From positions 480,273 through 544,272 of the forward strand of contig NZ_LIUT01000003.1 of NCBI RefSeq assembly GCF_001277345.1: a DNA stretch of 64,000 nt, read 5' to 3'. Position 1 is the stretch's first letter, and every line of letters starts with the position of its first letter. Made by a program: the position numbers and the translations under genes. Below are positions 50,510 through 59,434 of this stretch, one piece after another. Below the pieces are notes generated by a model. The model saw only the letters and a program-made list of their open reading frames with translations, searched no databases and was not told the DNA's origin. Origin of the DNA: Paenibacillus solani. GTDB taxonomy: Bacteria > Bacillota > Bacilli > Paenibacillales > Paenibacillaceae.

Positions 50510-50635
50510 ATGGGTGCAGTTGAAGATGCAAGATGTGGCGGATACGGTGGTGGATACGGCGGTGGATATGGAATCGGAGCAATCCTGGTTCTGTATATCC
50601 TGCTCGTTATCATCACTCGTTCTTTCTGGGTGTAA
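50510..50635 (+). CDS. YjcZ-family small membrane protein
   Basis: A 41-residue protein with an acidic/Cys start, a Gly-Tyr repeat (GGYGGGYGGGYG), and one membrane segment (AILVLYILLVIIT). This is the YjcZ-type sporulation protein pattern widespread in Bacillales. CGAAAGGGG precedes the ATG. A hairpin (50660-50701) follows the gene. Role unknown; spore-associated in relatives. Confidence 0.88.
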   Translation: MGAVEDARCGGYGGGYGGGYGIGAILVLYILLVIITRSFWV

Positions 50636-50659
50636 TGACATCTAGATAGACAGCCTGAA

Positions 50660-50701
50660 CAGAAATCGCAGGTCGTCATTCACCATGCACTGCGATTTCT
50701 G
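50660..50701. other. Long hairpin after yjcZ
   Basis: Perfect 12-base arms CAGAAATCGCAG / CTGCGATTTCTG around an 18-base loop. No T-run follows, so termination by this structure alone is uncertain. Confidence 0.6.
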
Positions 50702-50736
50702 CGGCCCCAACTACCTATACTATAATTAACGATAGA

Positions 50737-50763
50737 AGGCCTGGACGTTCAGCGTCCAGGCCT
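50737..50763. terminator. Hairpin downstream of ecsB
   Basis: Stem AGGCCTGGACG / CGTCCAGGCCT with a five-base loop, placed 9 bases after the ecsB stop (- strand). Only a weak T-run on the - strand side. Confidence 0.65.
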
Positions 50764-50771
50764 CTTCTGTA

Positions 50772-51989
50772 TTATTCATCATCTTCTTCACGTCGGCTTT
50801 TCCGGGCGGCGGTGCTTCTGAACAAGAATACAAGCACGACACCTGCAGCCATTGTACCAAGTATCCGTCCGGGAGCACTGAGGGCCTCTGGAATGAGGGG
50901 AAGCCACAGCAGCACAGCCCAGAACAGCTGCACCTGGAAGATCAGTTTTCCTTCATTGTCCCGGCGCGTTCCTTGCGGAAGCGGATAGACATGCAGCCAG
51001 AAGGATTCCGGATGAAGCTTTCGCAAAGCCGACAGCTGAAGTCCGATAATCATCACGCTGATCAGGTAAACCATCGCAGATGCCAGAGTGTCCCGGGTCG
51101 CCCACACAAGGAAAGCGCCTAGCAGTCCGACCCGAATCAGTATGCCCAGAATATCACTGCGTGTCAGACTTTTAATAAGCAGAAAGCGGTAAGCACTCGC
51201 TTTATTCCATGCCAATCCTTTCCCCCATCCGGAGAGCCACTTGCGTGCATGCACGCGCTGCTCGCGTTGAGGCACGTTTACGAACCAGCTCAGCACCATC
51301 ATTACCCGGCTTGCCTGTCTCTGCTCGACGGCTATTAATCGTTCCCAAGCTACCCGATGCTTGACGGGTACGGACAACGCGGCGATATACGTAAGACCGA
51401 GTAGCGTCATGAATATAAGGGCGCGGCCCGCCGGATGCCATAACCAGGCAGCTAAACTCAATGCTGTAACGATCCAGCGCAGTGCCCGATAGGCTGCTGC
51501 CGCGTTCTTTGACACCATGAGCTGTTCCTTCCAGCTGCCGTAGCTAGACAATAGCTTAAACACAACCAGGACAGCAAAGGTAGCCAGCAGCCATTTTGGT
51601 GAAACATCGCTGCGTATGTACAGAGGCCATAGGATTAACTGCACGAGTGCTAAACCGATGATTTTATATACGACTCCGCTGAACCATGCCATTCTGAAAT
51701 ATTCCTTCATTCGGGATTCCTGTGGAATGAGGAACACCGTATCAGCTGTACGTAAATAGGTACGGATGCTGCTATTAATCATAAGTGGTACAAGAATGAT
51801 GAGCATGATCCACCGAATGGGCAGATCAGGCGGAACTTGCTGCAGAAGGGCGGTGTACCAGGCAGCAAACGCAATCAGCAGGAATAGAAACACAACGGCT
51901 ACACCGCTCTGTATGACATAACCGAGATAGGGAAGAATTTCACCCCAGAACTGTCCGCGTCGTTTGACATACAGCTCACGCAGATTCAT
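50772..51989 (-). CDS. ecsB: ABC transporter permease EcsB
   Basis: A 405-residue membrane protein with about ten hydrophobic segments. It starts NLRELYVKRRGQFWGEILPYLGY, and the region around RALRWIVTALSLAAWLWHP fits the EcsB family. EcsAB affects protein secretion, proteolysis of peptides by RasP, competence and sporulation in Bacillus; the transported substrate is unknown. The gene overlaps ecsA by 4 bases and ends before a hairpin. The third gene, ecsC, is not present here. Confidence 0.88.
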   Translation of the reverse strand: MNLRELYVKRRGQFWGEILPYLGYVIQSGVAVVFLFLLIAFAAWYTALLQQVPPDLPIRWIMLIILVPLMINSSIRTYLRTADTVFLIPQESRMKEYFRMAWFSGVVYKIIGLALVQLILWPLYIRSDVSPKWLLATFAVLVVFKLLSSYGSWKEQLMVSKNAAAAYRALRWIVTALSLAAWLWHPAGRALIFMTLLGLTYIAALSVPVKHRVAWERLIAVEQRQASRVMMVLSWFVNVPQREQRVHARKWLSGWGKGLAWNKASAYRFLLIKSLTRSDILGILIRVGLLGAFLVWATRDTLASAMVYLISVMIIGLQLSALRKLHPESFWLHVYPLPQGTRRDNEGKLIFQVQLFWAVLLWLPLIPEALSAPGRILGTMAAGVVLVFLFRSTAARKSRREEDDE

Positions 51990-52738
51990 TCGCCGTTACC
52001 ATCCTGAATCAGCACATTAAACAGTTCTTCCAGCGACATGCCCGGCTTCCCAGCTTGCTCCTGGATGTCCTTCAGCGTCCCCTGGGCAATAATGCTGCCG
52101 CGGTGCAGCACGATAAATCGGTCGCAGTAATTCTCAATCGTGGACAGAATATGAGAACTTAGCAATACCGAAGCGCCAGAAGCCTTCAACTCCAACATAA
52201 AATCAAGCAGCGACCGGATCCCGAGCGGATCAAGCCCAAGAAAAGGCTCATCAATAATGTACAAGGATGGTCTGGCTACGAATGCGCACATAATCATCAC
52301 TTTTTGGCGCATGCCCTTGGATAGATGCGTGGACAAGCTGTCCATCTTCTCTTCCATGCGGAACATCTTCGATAGCTGAGCCGAACGTGTTTCATAGTCT
52401 TCACGGGAAACTCCATAGGAACGCGCCGTGAATTCCAGATGCTCGCGTACCGTCATTTCCTCATACAGGAGCGGGGACTCCGGCACAAAGGCCAAAGCGC
52501 TGTGATATGCTTCCGAATGTTGTGCACGGTTCTTCCCCTGAACCTGAATATTTCCTTTTTGCGGATTCATCAGCCCTAGAATATGCTTCATGGTGGTACT
52601 CTTGCCAGCTCCGTTCAAACCGATCAAACCTACCATCTCACCGGGCTCTACCTGAAAGGTGATATCATGCAGTACCGGTCGGTTGATGCTATACCCCCCG
52701 CTTAGTCCTTGAACGGACAATACAGGCTGCTCACTCAT
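51986..52738 (-). CDS. ecsA: ABC transporter ATP-binding protein EcsA
   Basis: A 250-residue ATPase. Walker A GLNGAGKST lies at about residues 40-48, the signature is LSKGMRQKVMIMCAF, Walker B is LYIIDEPFLGLDPLG, and the switch His is present (LLSSHIL). It pairs with the EcsB permease. ATG 52738 follows AGAGGTG; a TTG 6 bases earlier is less likely. Confidence 0.92.
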   Translation of the reverse strand: MSEQPVLSVQGLSGGYSINRPVLHDITFQVEPGEMVGLIGLNGAGKSTTMKHILGLMNPQKGNIQVQGKNRAQHSEAYHSALAFVPESPLLYEEMTVREHLEFTARSYGVSREDYETRSAQLSKMFRMEEKMDSLSTHLSKGMRQKVMIMCAFVARPSLYIIDEPFLGLDPLGIRSLLDFMLELKASGASVLLSSHILSTIENYCDRFIVLHRGSIIAQGTLKDIQEQAGKPGMSLEELFNVLIQDGNGE

Positions 52739-52855
52739 CGTCAATCACCTCTTATTCTTAAGAGTCCAGTCCTTAGCGAATCACAACCTATGCGCCGTAT
52801 TGGACCCGTAAATAACACACCGCAAACAAGCAGTATGCTTGGATGCTTAAAGCCG

Positions 52856-54244
52856 TCAGCCCCGTGGCGGTTTATTCTTCAGCCATTTCGGAGCGCCCTT
52901 ATTCTTGCGGTCCCGCTCCCTCTCACTCGGGCGTTCACCAGATGCCTTACCGTTGCCCGGCTTCCCTTGAGCACTGGTGGATGCGGGCTTGCGAGCTGGT
53001 TTCCCTTGAGCACTGGTGGATGCGAGCTTGCGAGCTGGTTTCCCTTTCACAGCAGCACCTGCTCCCTGCACTCGGGCACCTTGTCCACGCTCGACAGGCG
53101 TCGCCGAACGCGGCGATCTTACTTTTCCTCCATAGAGCGCCCGCTCTTCAATGGTTATGCCCAGTTCACGATTGAACTTGCGCATGATGAACGTCTGGCG
53201 GTCCGTGACGAGCGTGATCGCCATGCCGCTCCGTCCCATGCGTCCCGTGCGGCCTGCCCGGTGGGTATAATGCTCGGCATCTATTGGCGGATCGTAATTG
53301 ATCACCATGCCGAGTCCCTCAATATCGAGTCCGCGGGCAGCGACATCGCTCGCGATCAGAAGCTGAGTACGTCCTTCTCTGAACGCGTTCAGCACTCGGC
53401 TTCTGGTCAACTTGTCGGCATCCCCGTAGAGCGCAGCTGCACTTAATCCAAGATAATTCAGCTTCGCTTCAACTTCTGCTAAATCGTCGGTTGTGTTTAC
53501 GAAGACGATCGCACGTTCCGGATTGTAATGACGAACCACACGGCGCAGCATGTCCATCTTGTCTCGTTCTTCCGTCACAAAATAATAATGCTCGAGCGCC
53601 GACGGGGTCCGCTGTTCGGGATCGATTCCGATCTCAACCGGCTGATCCATTTCCTTCTTAACGAGTTCGGCTGTCTCCGGGCTCACCGTAGCAGACAAGA
53701 ACACCAATTGACGATCACGAAGCGCACTGCGCAGAATACGATCGACATCGCCTGCTCCTCCCAGATTAAATACCTGATCCACTTCGTCCACGACAATCGT
53801 GCTTACTTGATGCATTTTGAGTTTCCGAATTTCGATCATTTCGCGTACGCGTCCCGGTGTTCCTACAATCAGCTGGGGGTGCAGCTTCAGCTTCTCAATC
53901 TGCCGCTTGGCTGCAGCGCCGCCGATCAGACCCAGCACGCCGATTCCACGGGCTTCCCCGTAACGCTCGCTCTCTCTTACAATCTGAACAGCAAGCTCCT
54001 GCGTGGGTGCCAGAATTAATTTCTGAGCTCCCTTTATGTCTGGATCAATACTCTGAAGAATAGGAAGCAGATAAGCCAGCGTTTTGCCCGTGCCTGTCTG
54101 GGAGGTCGCAAGCACGTCCTTGCCTTCCAGTATTGGAGGAATTGATTCTGCCTGAACGGGAGAGGGCGTAACGATCCCAAACTCTGTCAAACGGGAAATT
54201 AAATCCTCGCTTATTCCCAATGTATGAAATGTCGTTGAAGTCAT
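52856..54244 (-). CDS. DEAD-box RNA helicase (DEVD variant)
   Basis: A 462-residue helicase. The Q motif region is ITPSPVQ-like (IVTPSPVQAESIP), motif I is SQTGTGKT, motif Ia APTQELA, motif II VVDEVDQVF (DEVD in place of DEAD), motif III SAT, and motif VI HRAGRTGRMGR. The basic C-terminal tail (about residues 385-462) contains two identical 13-residue units and likely binds RNA. It would act in RNA unwinding or ribosome assembly, like YfmL/CshA-type proteins. GGATGG-like site before the ATG. Confidence 0.9.
   Translation of the reverse strand: MTSTTFHTLGISEDLISRLTEFGIVTPSPVQAESIPPILEGKDVLATSQTGTGKTLAYLLPILQSIDPDIKGAQKLILAPTQELAVQIVRESERYGEARGIGVLGLIGGAAAKRQIEKLKLHPQLIVGTPGRVREMIEIRKLKMHQVSTIVVDEVDQVFNLGGAGDVDRILRSALRDRQLVFLSATVSPETAELVKKEMDQPVEIGIDPEQRTPSALEHYYFVTEERDKMDMLRRVVRHYNPERAIVFVNTTDDLAEVEAKLNYLGLSAAALYGDADKLTRSRVLNAFREGRTQLLIASDVAARGLDIEGLGMVINYDPPIDAEHYTHRAGRTGRMGRSGMAITLVTDRQTFIMRKFNRELGITIEERALYGGKVRSPRSATPVERGQGARVQGAGAAVKGKPARKLASTSAQGKPARKPASTSAQGKPGNGKASGERPSERERDRKNKGAPKWLKNKPPRG
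52962..53039. repeat. 39-bp tandem repeat, two copies, in the helicase tail
   Basis: 52962-53000 and 53001-53039 differ at one base. Each encodes KPARK(L/P)ASTSAQG; a partial third unit (KPGNGKAS) follows. Confidence 0.9.
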
Positions 54245-54498
54245 ATGTTTAGTCCATCCTTTTTTTAAGATATCAGAAGTCTATGGCTCCAAAGCGCGTC
54301 TGCCTGATATCGCTAGAGAAACTTCCGTTATATGCAGTTTGTTACTTTCTTCAAGATACAGCAGGCGTTTTTTCGAATTAAATCTTCTTCACTCTTTCTC
54401 ATTATATGCCAAAACAGGAGTCGCCACCAAATCAAACATGATAAATGGCCAAACTCTTCGATTCATGAAGGTTATTTTCCCTATGCTTGATGATATGC

Positions 54499-54615
54499 CT
54501 AAGGCAGTAAAGCGAGAAACAACTTGGCCGTTGCAGATAGCGGAATGCCTCGTAGCGTTGCAATTCCAATGCTCCGCTCGGGAATAAGCGGATAGAGCGG
54601 CACCTCGATCAGCTG
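54499..54615 (-). pseudogene. LysR regulator C-terminal remnant
   Basis: The - strand frame reads QLIEVPLYPLIPERSIGIA then LRGIPLSATAKLFLALLP and a stop, matching the last 38 residues of LysR effector-binding domains (pattern IPERSIGIATLRGxPLSPAAxxF). In-frame stops precede it immediately, and the HTH and most of the gene are missing. It abuts a purA remnant on the other strand. Confidence 0.7.
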
Positions 54616-54648
54616 GCCTATTTACAATTCGTCGTTGGCTTAGTCTCG

Positions 54649-54964
54649 AATGATTAAAGCCAGTCCGAAGCCGTTCTCACCAACCTTGACGTACTGGGGT
54701 ATCTGGATGACATTCCGGTATGCATCGGCTACGAATTAGAGGATGGAAGCATCATTGACCATTTTCCAGTATCGGCCGATCTGCAGTCTGCCAAGCCTGT
54801 TCTGCGAACGCTGAAGGGCTGGAAATGCACCTGTCGCACATCCGCTCCTTCGACGAGCTCCCGGAAGCCGCGCAGGAATACGTGCAGTTTATTGATCGTC
54901 CATTGGCGTACCTGTAAAGACGATCTCCGTCGGCCCGAGACGGAATCAGATTATGATGAGATAG
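54649..54964 (+). pseudogene. purA: purA (adenylosuccinate synthetase) C-terminal remnant
   Basis: Pieces of the PurA C-terminus are readable in successive frames: EAVLTNLDVLGYLDDIPV, GYELEDGSIIDHFPVS, SADLQSAKPVLRTLKGW, then after a frame change SHIRSFDELPEAAQEYVQF, then after another PVKTISVGPRRNQIMMR and stop. The N-terminal three quarters, with the GTP and IMP sites, are missing. At least two frame breaks show decay. The last bases overlap the hydrolase gene on the other strand. Confidence 0.8.
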
Positions 54965-55706
54965 CCGATTTACGGCTTGCTTTCACTTGGCCAACGAAGC
55001 CTTCCAGAATCCGCTGGACGCCAAGGGGATCGCTCAGCATCGGCAGATGGCCGATGCTGAGGCTCTCCACCCTGTCCGCCGACAGATTGGCTGCCATACG
55101 CTTCTGCATGGATTCTCCGAACTCCTTGTCTTGGGTGAGCTTCACGTAAAGCTTTGGCACTTGGGGTACGGATGCTTGAACGCAATCCGTATAGACCCTG
55201 CGGGATTCCGGGATGAACTCTGCTGCGATGCGGGAGGCCTGCTCCTCCAGCAAATCGCTGCACAGCCCCTTGCGAATCACGGATTCAGGCGGCTTCGTTC
55301 CGGCCATTTTTAATATAACCGGCATGATGATTCTCTGAGGAAACGGAAGCGCCGAAACAAACGAGCCTCCGCGCTTAGGAATAGCTGCACCGATGGCAAC
55401 GAATCCGGCTACCCGTTCGGCTAACCTGGCTGCCAGCTCCATGGCCAACACCCCGCCCAGGGAATGCGCCACAAGGACGAACTTTTGCGTATCCCATCTT
55501 CTCACCTGCTCCATCATATGGATTACATAATCCTCCAGCGCCAGATGACGTCCAGGCGTATCAGCATCCCCGTCTCGCAAAGGGTAATCAACCTTCAAAC
55601 ACGGATAGTCGAGCCCTTCCGCTACGATATCCCATACGCCTCCGTTCATCCCTGCTCCGTATATAAAAACAAATCCCAGCTCTTCTTTGTACATGTCTTG
55701 TCTCAT
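54951..55706 (-). CDS. Alpha/beta hydrolase
   Basis: A 251-residue alpha/beta hydrolase. The oxyanion-side motif YGAGMNGGVWD lies near residue 17, the nucleophile elbow AHSLGG near 87, and a C-terminal His in GHLPMLSDP. Substrate unknown. ATG 55706 follows GGGAGGAG. The C-terminal end runs into the purA remnant. Divergent from a decayed WYL regulator, across two palindromes, which suggests it once was the regulated gene. Confidence 0.85.
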   Translation of the reverse strand: MRQDMYKEELGFVFIYGAGMNGGVWDIVAEGLDYPCLKVDYPLRDGDADTPGRHLALEDYVIHMMEQVRRWDTQKFVLVAHSLGGVLAMELAARLAERVAGFVAIGAAIPKRGGSFVSALPFPQRIIMPVILKMAGTKPPESVIRKGLCSDLLEEQASRIAAEFIPESRRVYTDCVQASVPQVPKLYVKLTQDKEFGESMQKRMAANLSADRVESLSIGHLPMLSDPLGVQRILEGFVGQVKASRKSAISS

Positions 55707-55738
55707 TCTATATTCTCCTCCCATAATGGACCCTGTTC

Positions 55739-55761
55739 CAAGGATTCATCGTGAATCCTTG
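55739..55761. promoter_or_regulatory. Palindrome 1 in the hydrolase/WYL divergent region
   Basis: CAAGGATTCA - TCG - TGAATCCTTG, perfect 10-base arms, 33 bases upstream of the hydrolase start. Operator or 5' mRNA hairpin. Confidence 0.55.
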
Positions 55762-55785
55762 CTGCTTGAGAACATCATAGCCGTT

Positions 55786-55810
55786 AAATAAGACAAATAT
55801 TGTCTTATTT
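55786..55810. promoter_or_regulatory. Palindrome 2 in the hydrolase/WYL divergent region
   Basis: AAATAAGACAA - ATA - TTGTCTTATTT, perfect 11-base arms, 45 bases upstream of the WYL gene. Good candidate operator for that regulator or a relative. Confidence 0.6.
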
Positions 55811-55854
55811 AGAGAATAAGATAAAATAAATAATGAAGAGACTGGGGGGGAATC

Positions 55855-56753
55855 ATGCAGAAATCGCAGTGCCTGATTCAATTAATGATGATGATCAATG
55901 CAAAAAAGTCGTTTACCGTTAGAGAGCTGGCCGACGAATTCGGGCTTTCCGTCCGAACGATATCCAGAGATCTGGATGAGCTGAGCGGGCTCGGCGTCCC
56001 CATTTACTCTGTGCAAGGACGAGGCGGCGGCTACAGATTGCTGCAGGAACGGATGCTGCCACCGATCAGTTTCACGGAAAGCGAAGCAATTGCCATCTTT
56101 TTTGCGTGCCAATCCCTGGGCTACTTCAGCACGCTGCCCTTCGGTGACGGAGCCGCCACCGCACTCCATAAGTTCTATCATTACTTGCCGGCAGATATAA
56201 AGGAGCAGATTGACCGTCTCAAGGATCGCGTCATGATCCACAGCCTGTTCCGTCGGATGTCGGCCGATATTTTACAAACGTTAATGGAAGCCGTCATGGT
56301 TCGGCAAGCGGTCACGATCTCCTATCGTTCATCCGCCGGAAGCAGCCAGCGGCATATTCAGCCGATCGGGCTGTACGCTAGCTCGGGGTACTGGTATTGT
56401 CCCGCCTACTGCTTTACGTAAGAGGACATCAGGCAATTCAGGGTGGACCGGATGACGGCGGCCAGCCCCAATGAATCCTTATCGATCCGTGAAGATATTG
56501 CGAGCCAAACGCTGCAGGACATGCCCGGGATCGGGGATGTTGAAATGAAGTTTTTGAGGTAGAATTAACTTCCAAAGGGGTCTGGCTGCTCGAAACGGAT
56601 ACACGGCTTGGTTCCCATATCCATAGGAACACGGACGGCAGCGGCGTCGTTCGGCTTGAAATACCGGAAACCGACGTCAATTTTTATTCGGACTATGTAT
56701 GGCGTCTCGGAGAAGAGGCTGTCATCACCTCGCCAGCGGAAGCGGTTCAATGA
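55855..56753 (+). pseudogene. YafY-type HTH-WYL regulator, broken
   Basis: The first 188 residues are intact: a DeoR-like HTH (TVRELADEFGLSVRTISRDLDEL) and most of the WYL domain up to SSGYWYCPAYCFT, then a TAA at 56419. The frame continues past the stop with EDIRQFRVDRM and further sense codons to about 56560. There a +1/-2 change is needed to resume VELTSKGVWLLETDTRLG through SDYVWRLGEEAVIT to a stop at 56751-56753. One stop and one frameshift thus break a gene of normal length (about 300 codons). The truncated form could still bind DNA. Confidence 0.8.
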
Positions 56754-56839
56754 ACCCGGGAGAAAATTGAATCCATGAGGCTAAGGTATACATAAGGACA
56801 ACTCAATCCCAGATGGGAGAAATGAAGGAGAGAAGATGC

Positions 56840-57673
56840 ATGTCTTCACAAGTGGATCACATAATTGAACAGATAACGGAAGAGCTTCGCGAGATACCCG
56901 GCGTTATAGGGGTCGTCCTAGGGGGATCCAGGGCCAAAGGAACCGCCAAACCGGATTCCGATATCGATATTGGCATTTATTATGATGAAACCCAAGGATT
57001 CAAGGTGGAGAACATCGCCAAGATTGCGAAGAGATTAGATGATGAGCATCGGGACGGGATTATCACTTCATTGGGCGAATGGGGGACCTGGGTTAACGGG
57101 GGCGGATGGTTAGTGATCGAGGGGTATCAAGTGGATTTCTTATTCCGTGATGTGCACCGCGTGTCCGGCATCATCGACGACTGTTCGGCAGGTAAGATTT
57201 CCGCGCATTACCAAACAGGACATCCGCACGCCTATCTGAATGTGATGTATATGGGGGAAATTGCGATCTGCCGCATACTGTGGGACTCGGATAACCGCAT
57301 AATGACTCTAAAAGCCAAAACGGCTCCCTATTCGAAGGCACTGCAGGATGCTATGATCGGCTATTTTACTTTCGAGGCATCTTTCTCTTTGATGTTGGCG
57401 AATAAAACGGCTGCCAGCGATGACATCACTTATGTTACAGGTCACTGCTTCCGCTGCATTTCGTGCTTGAACCAAGTGCTCTTTGCCAAAAATGAGTTGT
57501 ACTGTATCAATGAGAAGCGTGCGGTGGCCATGATCGAGACCTTCCCCCTCAAGCCGGCGAATTACAAGGAACGTCTGGATCAAGTGATCACGCTGCTCTC
57601 ATCGGATACAGAAAAAACAAAACAAGCCACTGCGCTGCTTCAGGACCTTATAACCGAAACGGAAGCTTTGTAG
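56840..57673 (+). CDS. Nucleotidyltransferase-domain protein
   Basis: A 277-residue protein. The N-terminal nucleotidyltransferase fold shows the motif GGSRAKGTAKPDSDIDIG (about residues 29-46), with the paired Asp that binds metal. A helical C-terminal domain follows, as in DUF4037-like and aminoglycoside adenylyltransferase relatives. It transfers a nucleotide to an unknown acceptor, or is an unassigned member. ATG 56840 has AAGGAGAG upstream. Confidence 0.8.
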   Translation: MSSQVDHIIEQITEELREIPGVIGVVLGGSRAKGTAKPDSDIDIGIYYDETQGFKVENIAKIAKRLDDEHRDGIITSLGEWGTWVNGGGWLVIEGYQVDFLFRDVHRVSGIIDDCSAGKISAHYQTGHPHAYLNVMYMGEIAICRILWDSDNRIMTLKAKTAPYSKALQDAMIGYFTFEASFSLMLANKTAASDDITYVTGHCFRCISCLNQVLFAKNELYCINEKRAVAMIETFPLKPANYKERLDQVITLLSSDTEKTKQATALLQDLITETEAL

Positions 57674-57686
57674 TGCCGTGCAGCCC

Positions 57687-58460
57687 TCATTTCTTATTCA
57701 TCCATTTATACGATACACGATCTGCGAACCTCGGAAACAGCTGGTACAGCCTGATCCCGAGTGAAGCAATTCTCGGAAGATTGAGCTCTTCCTTGCGCTT
57801 CTTCACCAGCTTTACAACCTGATCCGCTACATACTCGGGCTTCATCATGAACCAGCTTACATTCTTCACATAACCGCCTGTCGGATCAGCCAGGGAAAAA
57901 AACGGAGTGTCAATCGGTCCCGGGTTCACTGTAGAAACGGTGATGCCTGTGTGCCGGAGCTCCTGCCGGAGTGAATTGCTCAATCCAAGCACGGCATGCT
58001 TGGTTGCTGTATAAGCGGTCGATTTGGCCGTTCCAATCTTGCCCGCCATGGATGCTATATTAACGATTTGGCCATCGCCCCGCTCCAGCATCCTTGGCAG
58101 CACTGCTTGTGTGCAGCGTACAATCCCCATATAGTTGACGTCCATCATGTCCTGAAACTCTTCCTGGGGCATGTCCATAAACGCTTCAAACTTGCCGTAA
58201 CCCGCATTGTTAATGAGCACGTCGATTCTGCCATGCTCCCTAAGAACTCCCTCCATGACTGACTGCACCTGCTCAGGGCGCTGAACATCCATGGTTGCCA
58301 GCTCGTGAGGGCCAAGAATGCGTGCTCCCACTTCCTGCAGACGATCTGCCGAACGGGCGCACAAAACGACATATGCCCCTTCCGCAGACAACTTCTCAGC
58401 GATCAAGGCGCCGATCCCGCTGGAGGCTCCCGTAACTACGACAACTTTATTTTTCAGCAT
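57687..58460 (-). CDS. Short-chain dehydrogenase/reductase
   Basis: A 257-residue SDR. The cofactor motif TGASSGIG lies at residues 10-17, NNAGYGKF near 85, the catalytic Ser in VNIASMAGKIG, and YTATKHA (Tyr-x-x-x-Lys) near 153. The C-terminal tail is typical of the DltE/YqjQ-like group. Substrate unknown. ATG 58460 is chosen at MLKNKVVVVTG; the upstream frame is not SDR-like. Confidence 0.88.
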   Translation of the reverse strand: MLKNKVVVVTGASSGIGALIAEKLSAEGAYVVLCARSADRLQEVGARILGPHELATMDVQRPEQVQSVMEGVLREHGRIDVLINNAGYGKFEAFMDMPQEEFQDMMDVNYMGIVRCTQAVLPRMLERGDGQIVNIASMAGKIGTAKSTAYTATKHAVLGLSNSLRQELRHTGITVSTVNPGPIDTPFFSLADPTGGYVKNVSWFMMKPEYVADQVVKLVKKRKEELNLPRIASLGIRLYQLFPRFADRVSYKWMNKK

Positions 58461-58560
58461 GATTTCATTATCCCTTTCTTCACCTGTACATTTCTCTAAT
58501 TCCAAATGACAACAGAATAGAGCTATCTGAATGCACAGTTGTGGGTTCATTACTCCTATT

Positions 58561-59019
58561 TTATGAAATCATGACTTGAATATCCAGCTCTCCGATGCCT
58601 TCCATCCTCAGCGGAATACAAAGTGCCTTCTTCTGAATAAGAATAGAGGTGCTGTCTGACTTCATCACTTTGGGTGGAGTAATATCCACACTTACACCCT
58701 GGTTTGATAAAATGGTGCTGGCATTGCCGCTGATCATGTTACCTAGCTCCGAAATCGCACTCTGTCCCATCTCATCCATTTCGGTAATGACAAAACCGCC
58801 CATCATCACCGATACCATCTGCAGGGCTACCTGCTCCTGAATTCCAAATATGATGTCACCGTTCATTTGACCTGTCATGCCGATTTGGATCCAGATATGG
58901 TTCTCTATGTATCCAATCTCTTTGACCCCAAGATTCCCCGTGGAGGGTGAAACCTGTATGACTTGTTCGATAACGTGCCGTGCGGACTCTAAAAAAGGAT
59001 TAATAACTTCCGCTTTCAT
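58561..59019 (-). CDS. cheX: CheX-like chemotaxis phosphatase
   Basis: A 152-residue protein with the CheX pattern SAISELGNMISGNASTILS, in which the E-x-x-N of the helix is the catalytic pair that dephosphorylates CheY-P. It resembles CheC/FliY proteins but is the single-domain form. It stands alone, far from a flagellar operon, as CheX genes often do in Bacillales. ATG 59019 follows AAGGGGAG. Confidence 0.9.
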   Translation of the reverse strand: MKAEVINPFLESARHVIEQVIQVSPSTGNLGVKEIGYIENHIWIQIGMTGQMNGDIIFGIQEQVALQMVSVMMGGFVITEMDEMGQSAISELGNMISGNASTILSNQGVSVDITPPKVMKSDSTSILIQKKALCIPLRMEGIGELDIQVMIS

Positions 59020-59434
59020 TCCTTGTGACTCCCCTTTCACTGGGTTGTTGGTCAGGGTCCCAAAGTCCCACCTATTTATTTAATCATTATAATGGATACC
59101 TCGTACTAAATCATCACAAAATAGCGTATCCCCTATTCCAACAACTGTCTCTTCATGCTGACATGCGATGAATATATCTCTTAACGAAAATATTCCTTTC
59201 ACTCAAACGGGTCTTTGGTCTCACGTTTTTTTATGTCTACTTTACTATTATCGGAAGGTTTCCTTATCTTTTAATAACAAATGAATGGAAATTATCATGA
59301 TGTTCGCCTTTTTTCGAAGGTTGGGCTGCTGATTTTCACGTTTCATTGCTCCCCCGGGGAGAATAACCTATAATTTAAAATACAGATAGCAGACTAGATG
59401 AGCGGAAAAACATAATCAAGTAAGGAGGAAGGCT
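59020..59434. other. Divergent intergenic region, cheX / lysR
   Basis: About 410 AT-rich bases. The only clear signals are the promoter described at 59346-59374 and the ribosome sites at both ends. No ORF or RNA gene recognised. Confidence 0.5.
59346..59374 (+). promoter_or_regulatory. Promoter of the LysR gene with a palindrome in the spacer
   Basis: TTGCTC, a 17-base spacer, TATAAT (59369-59374). The spacer contains CTCCCCCGGGGAG (59349-59361), a palindrome that may be an operator. Confidence 0.5.
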
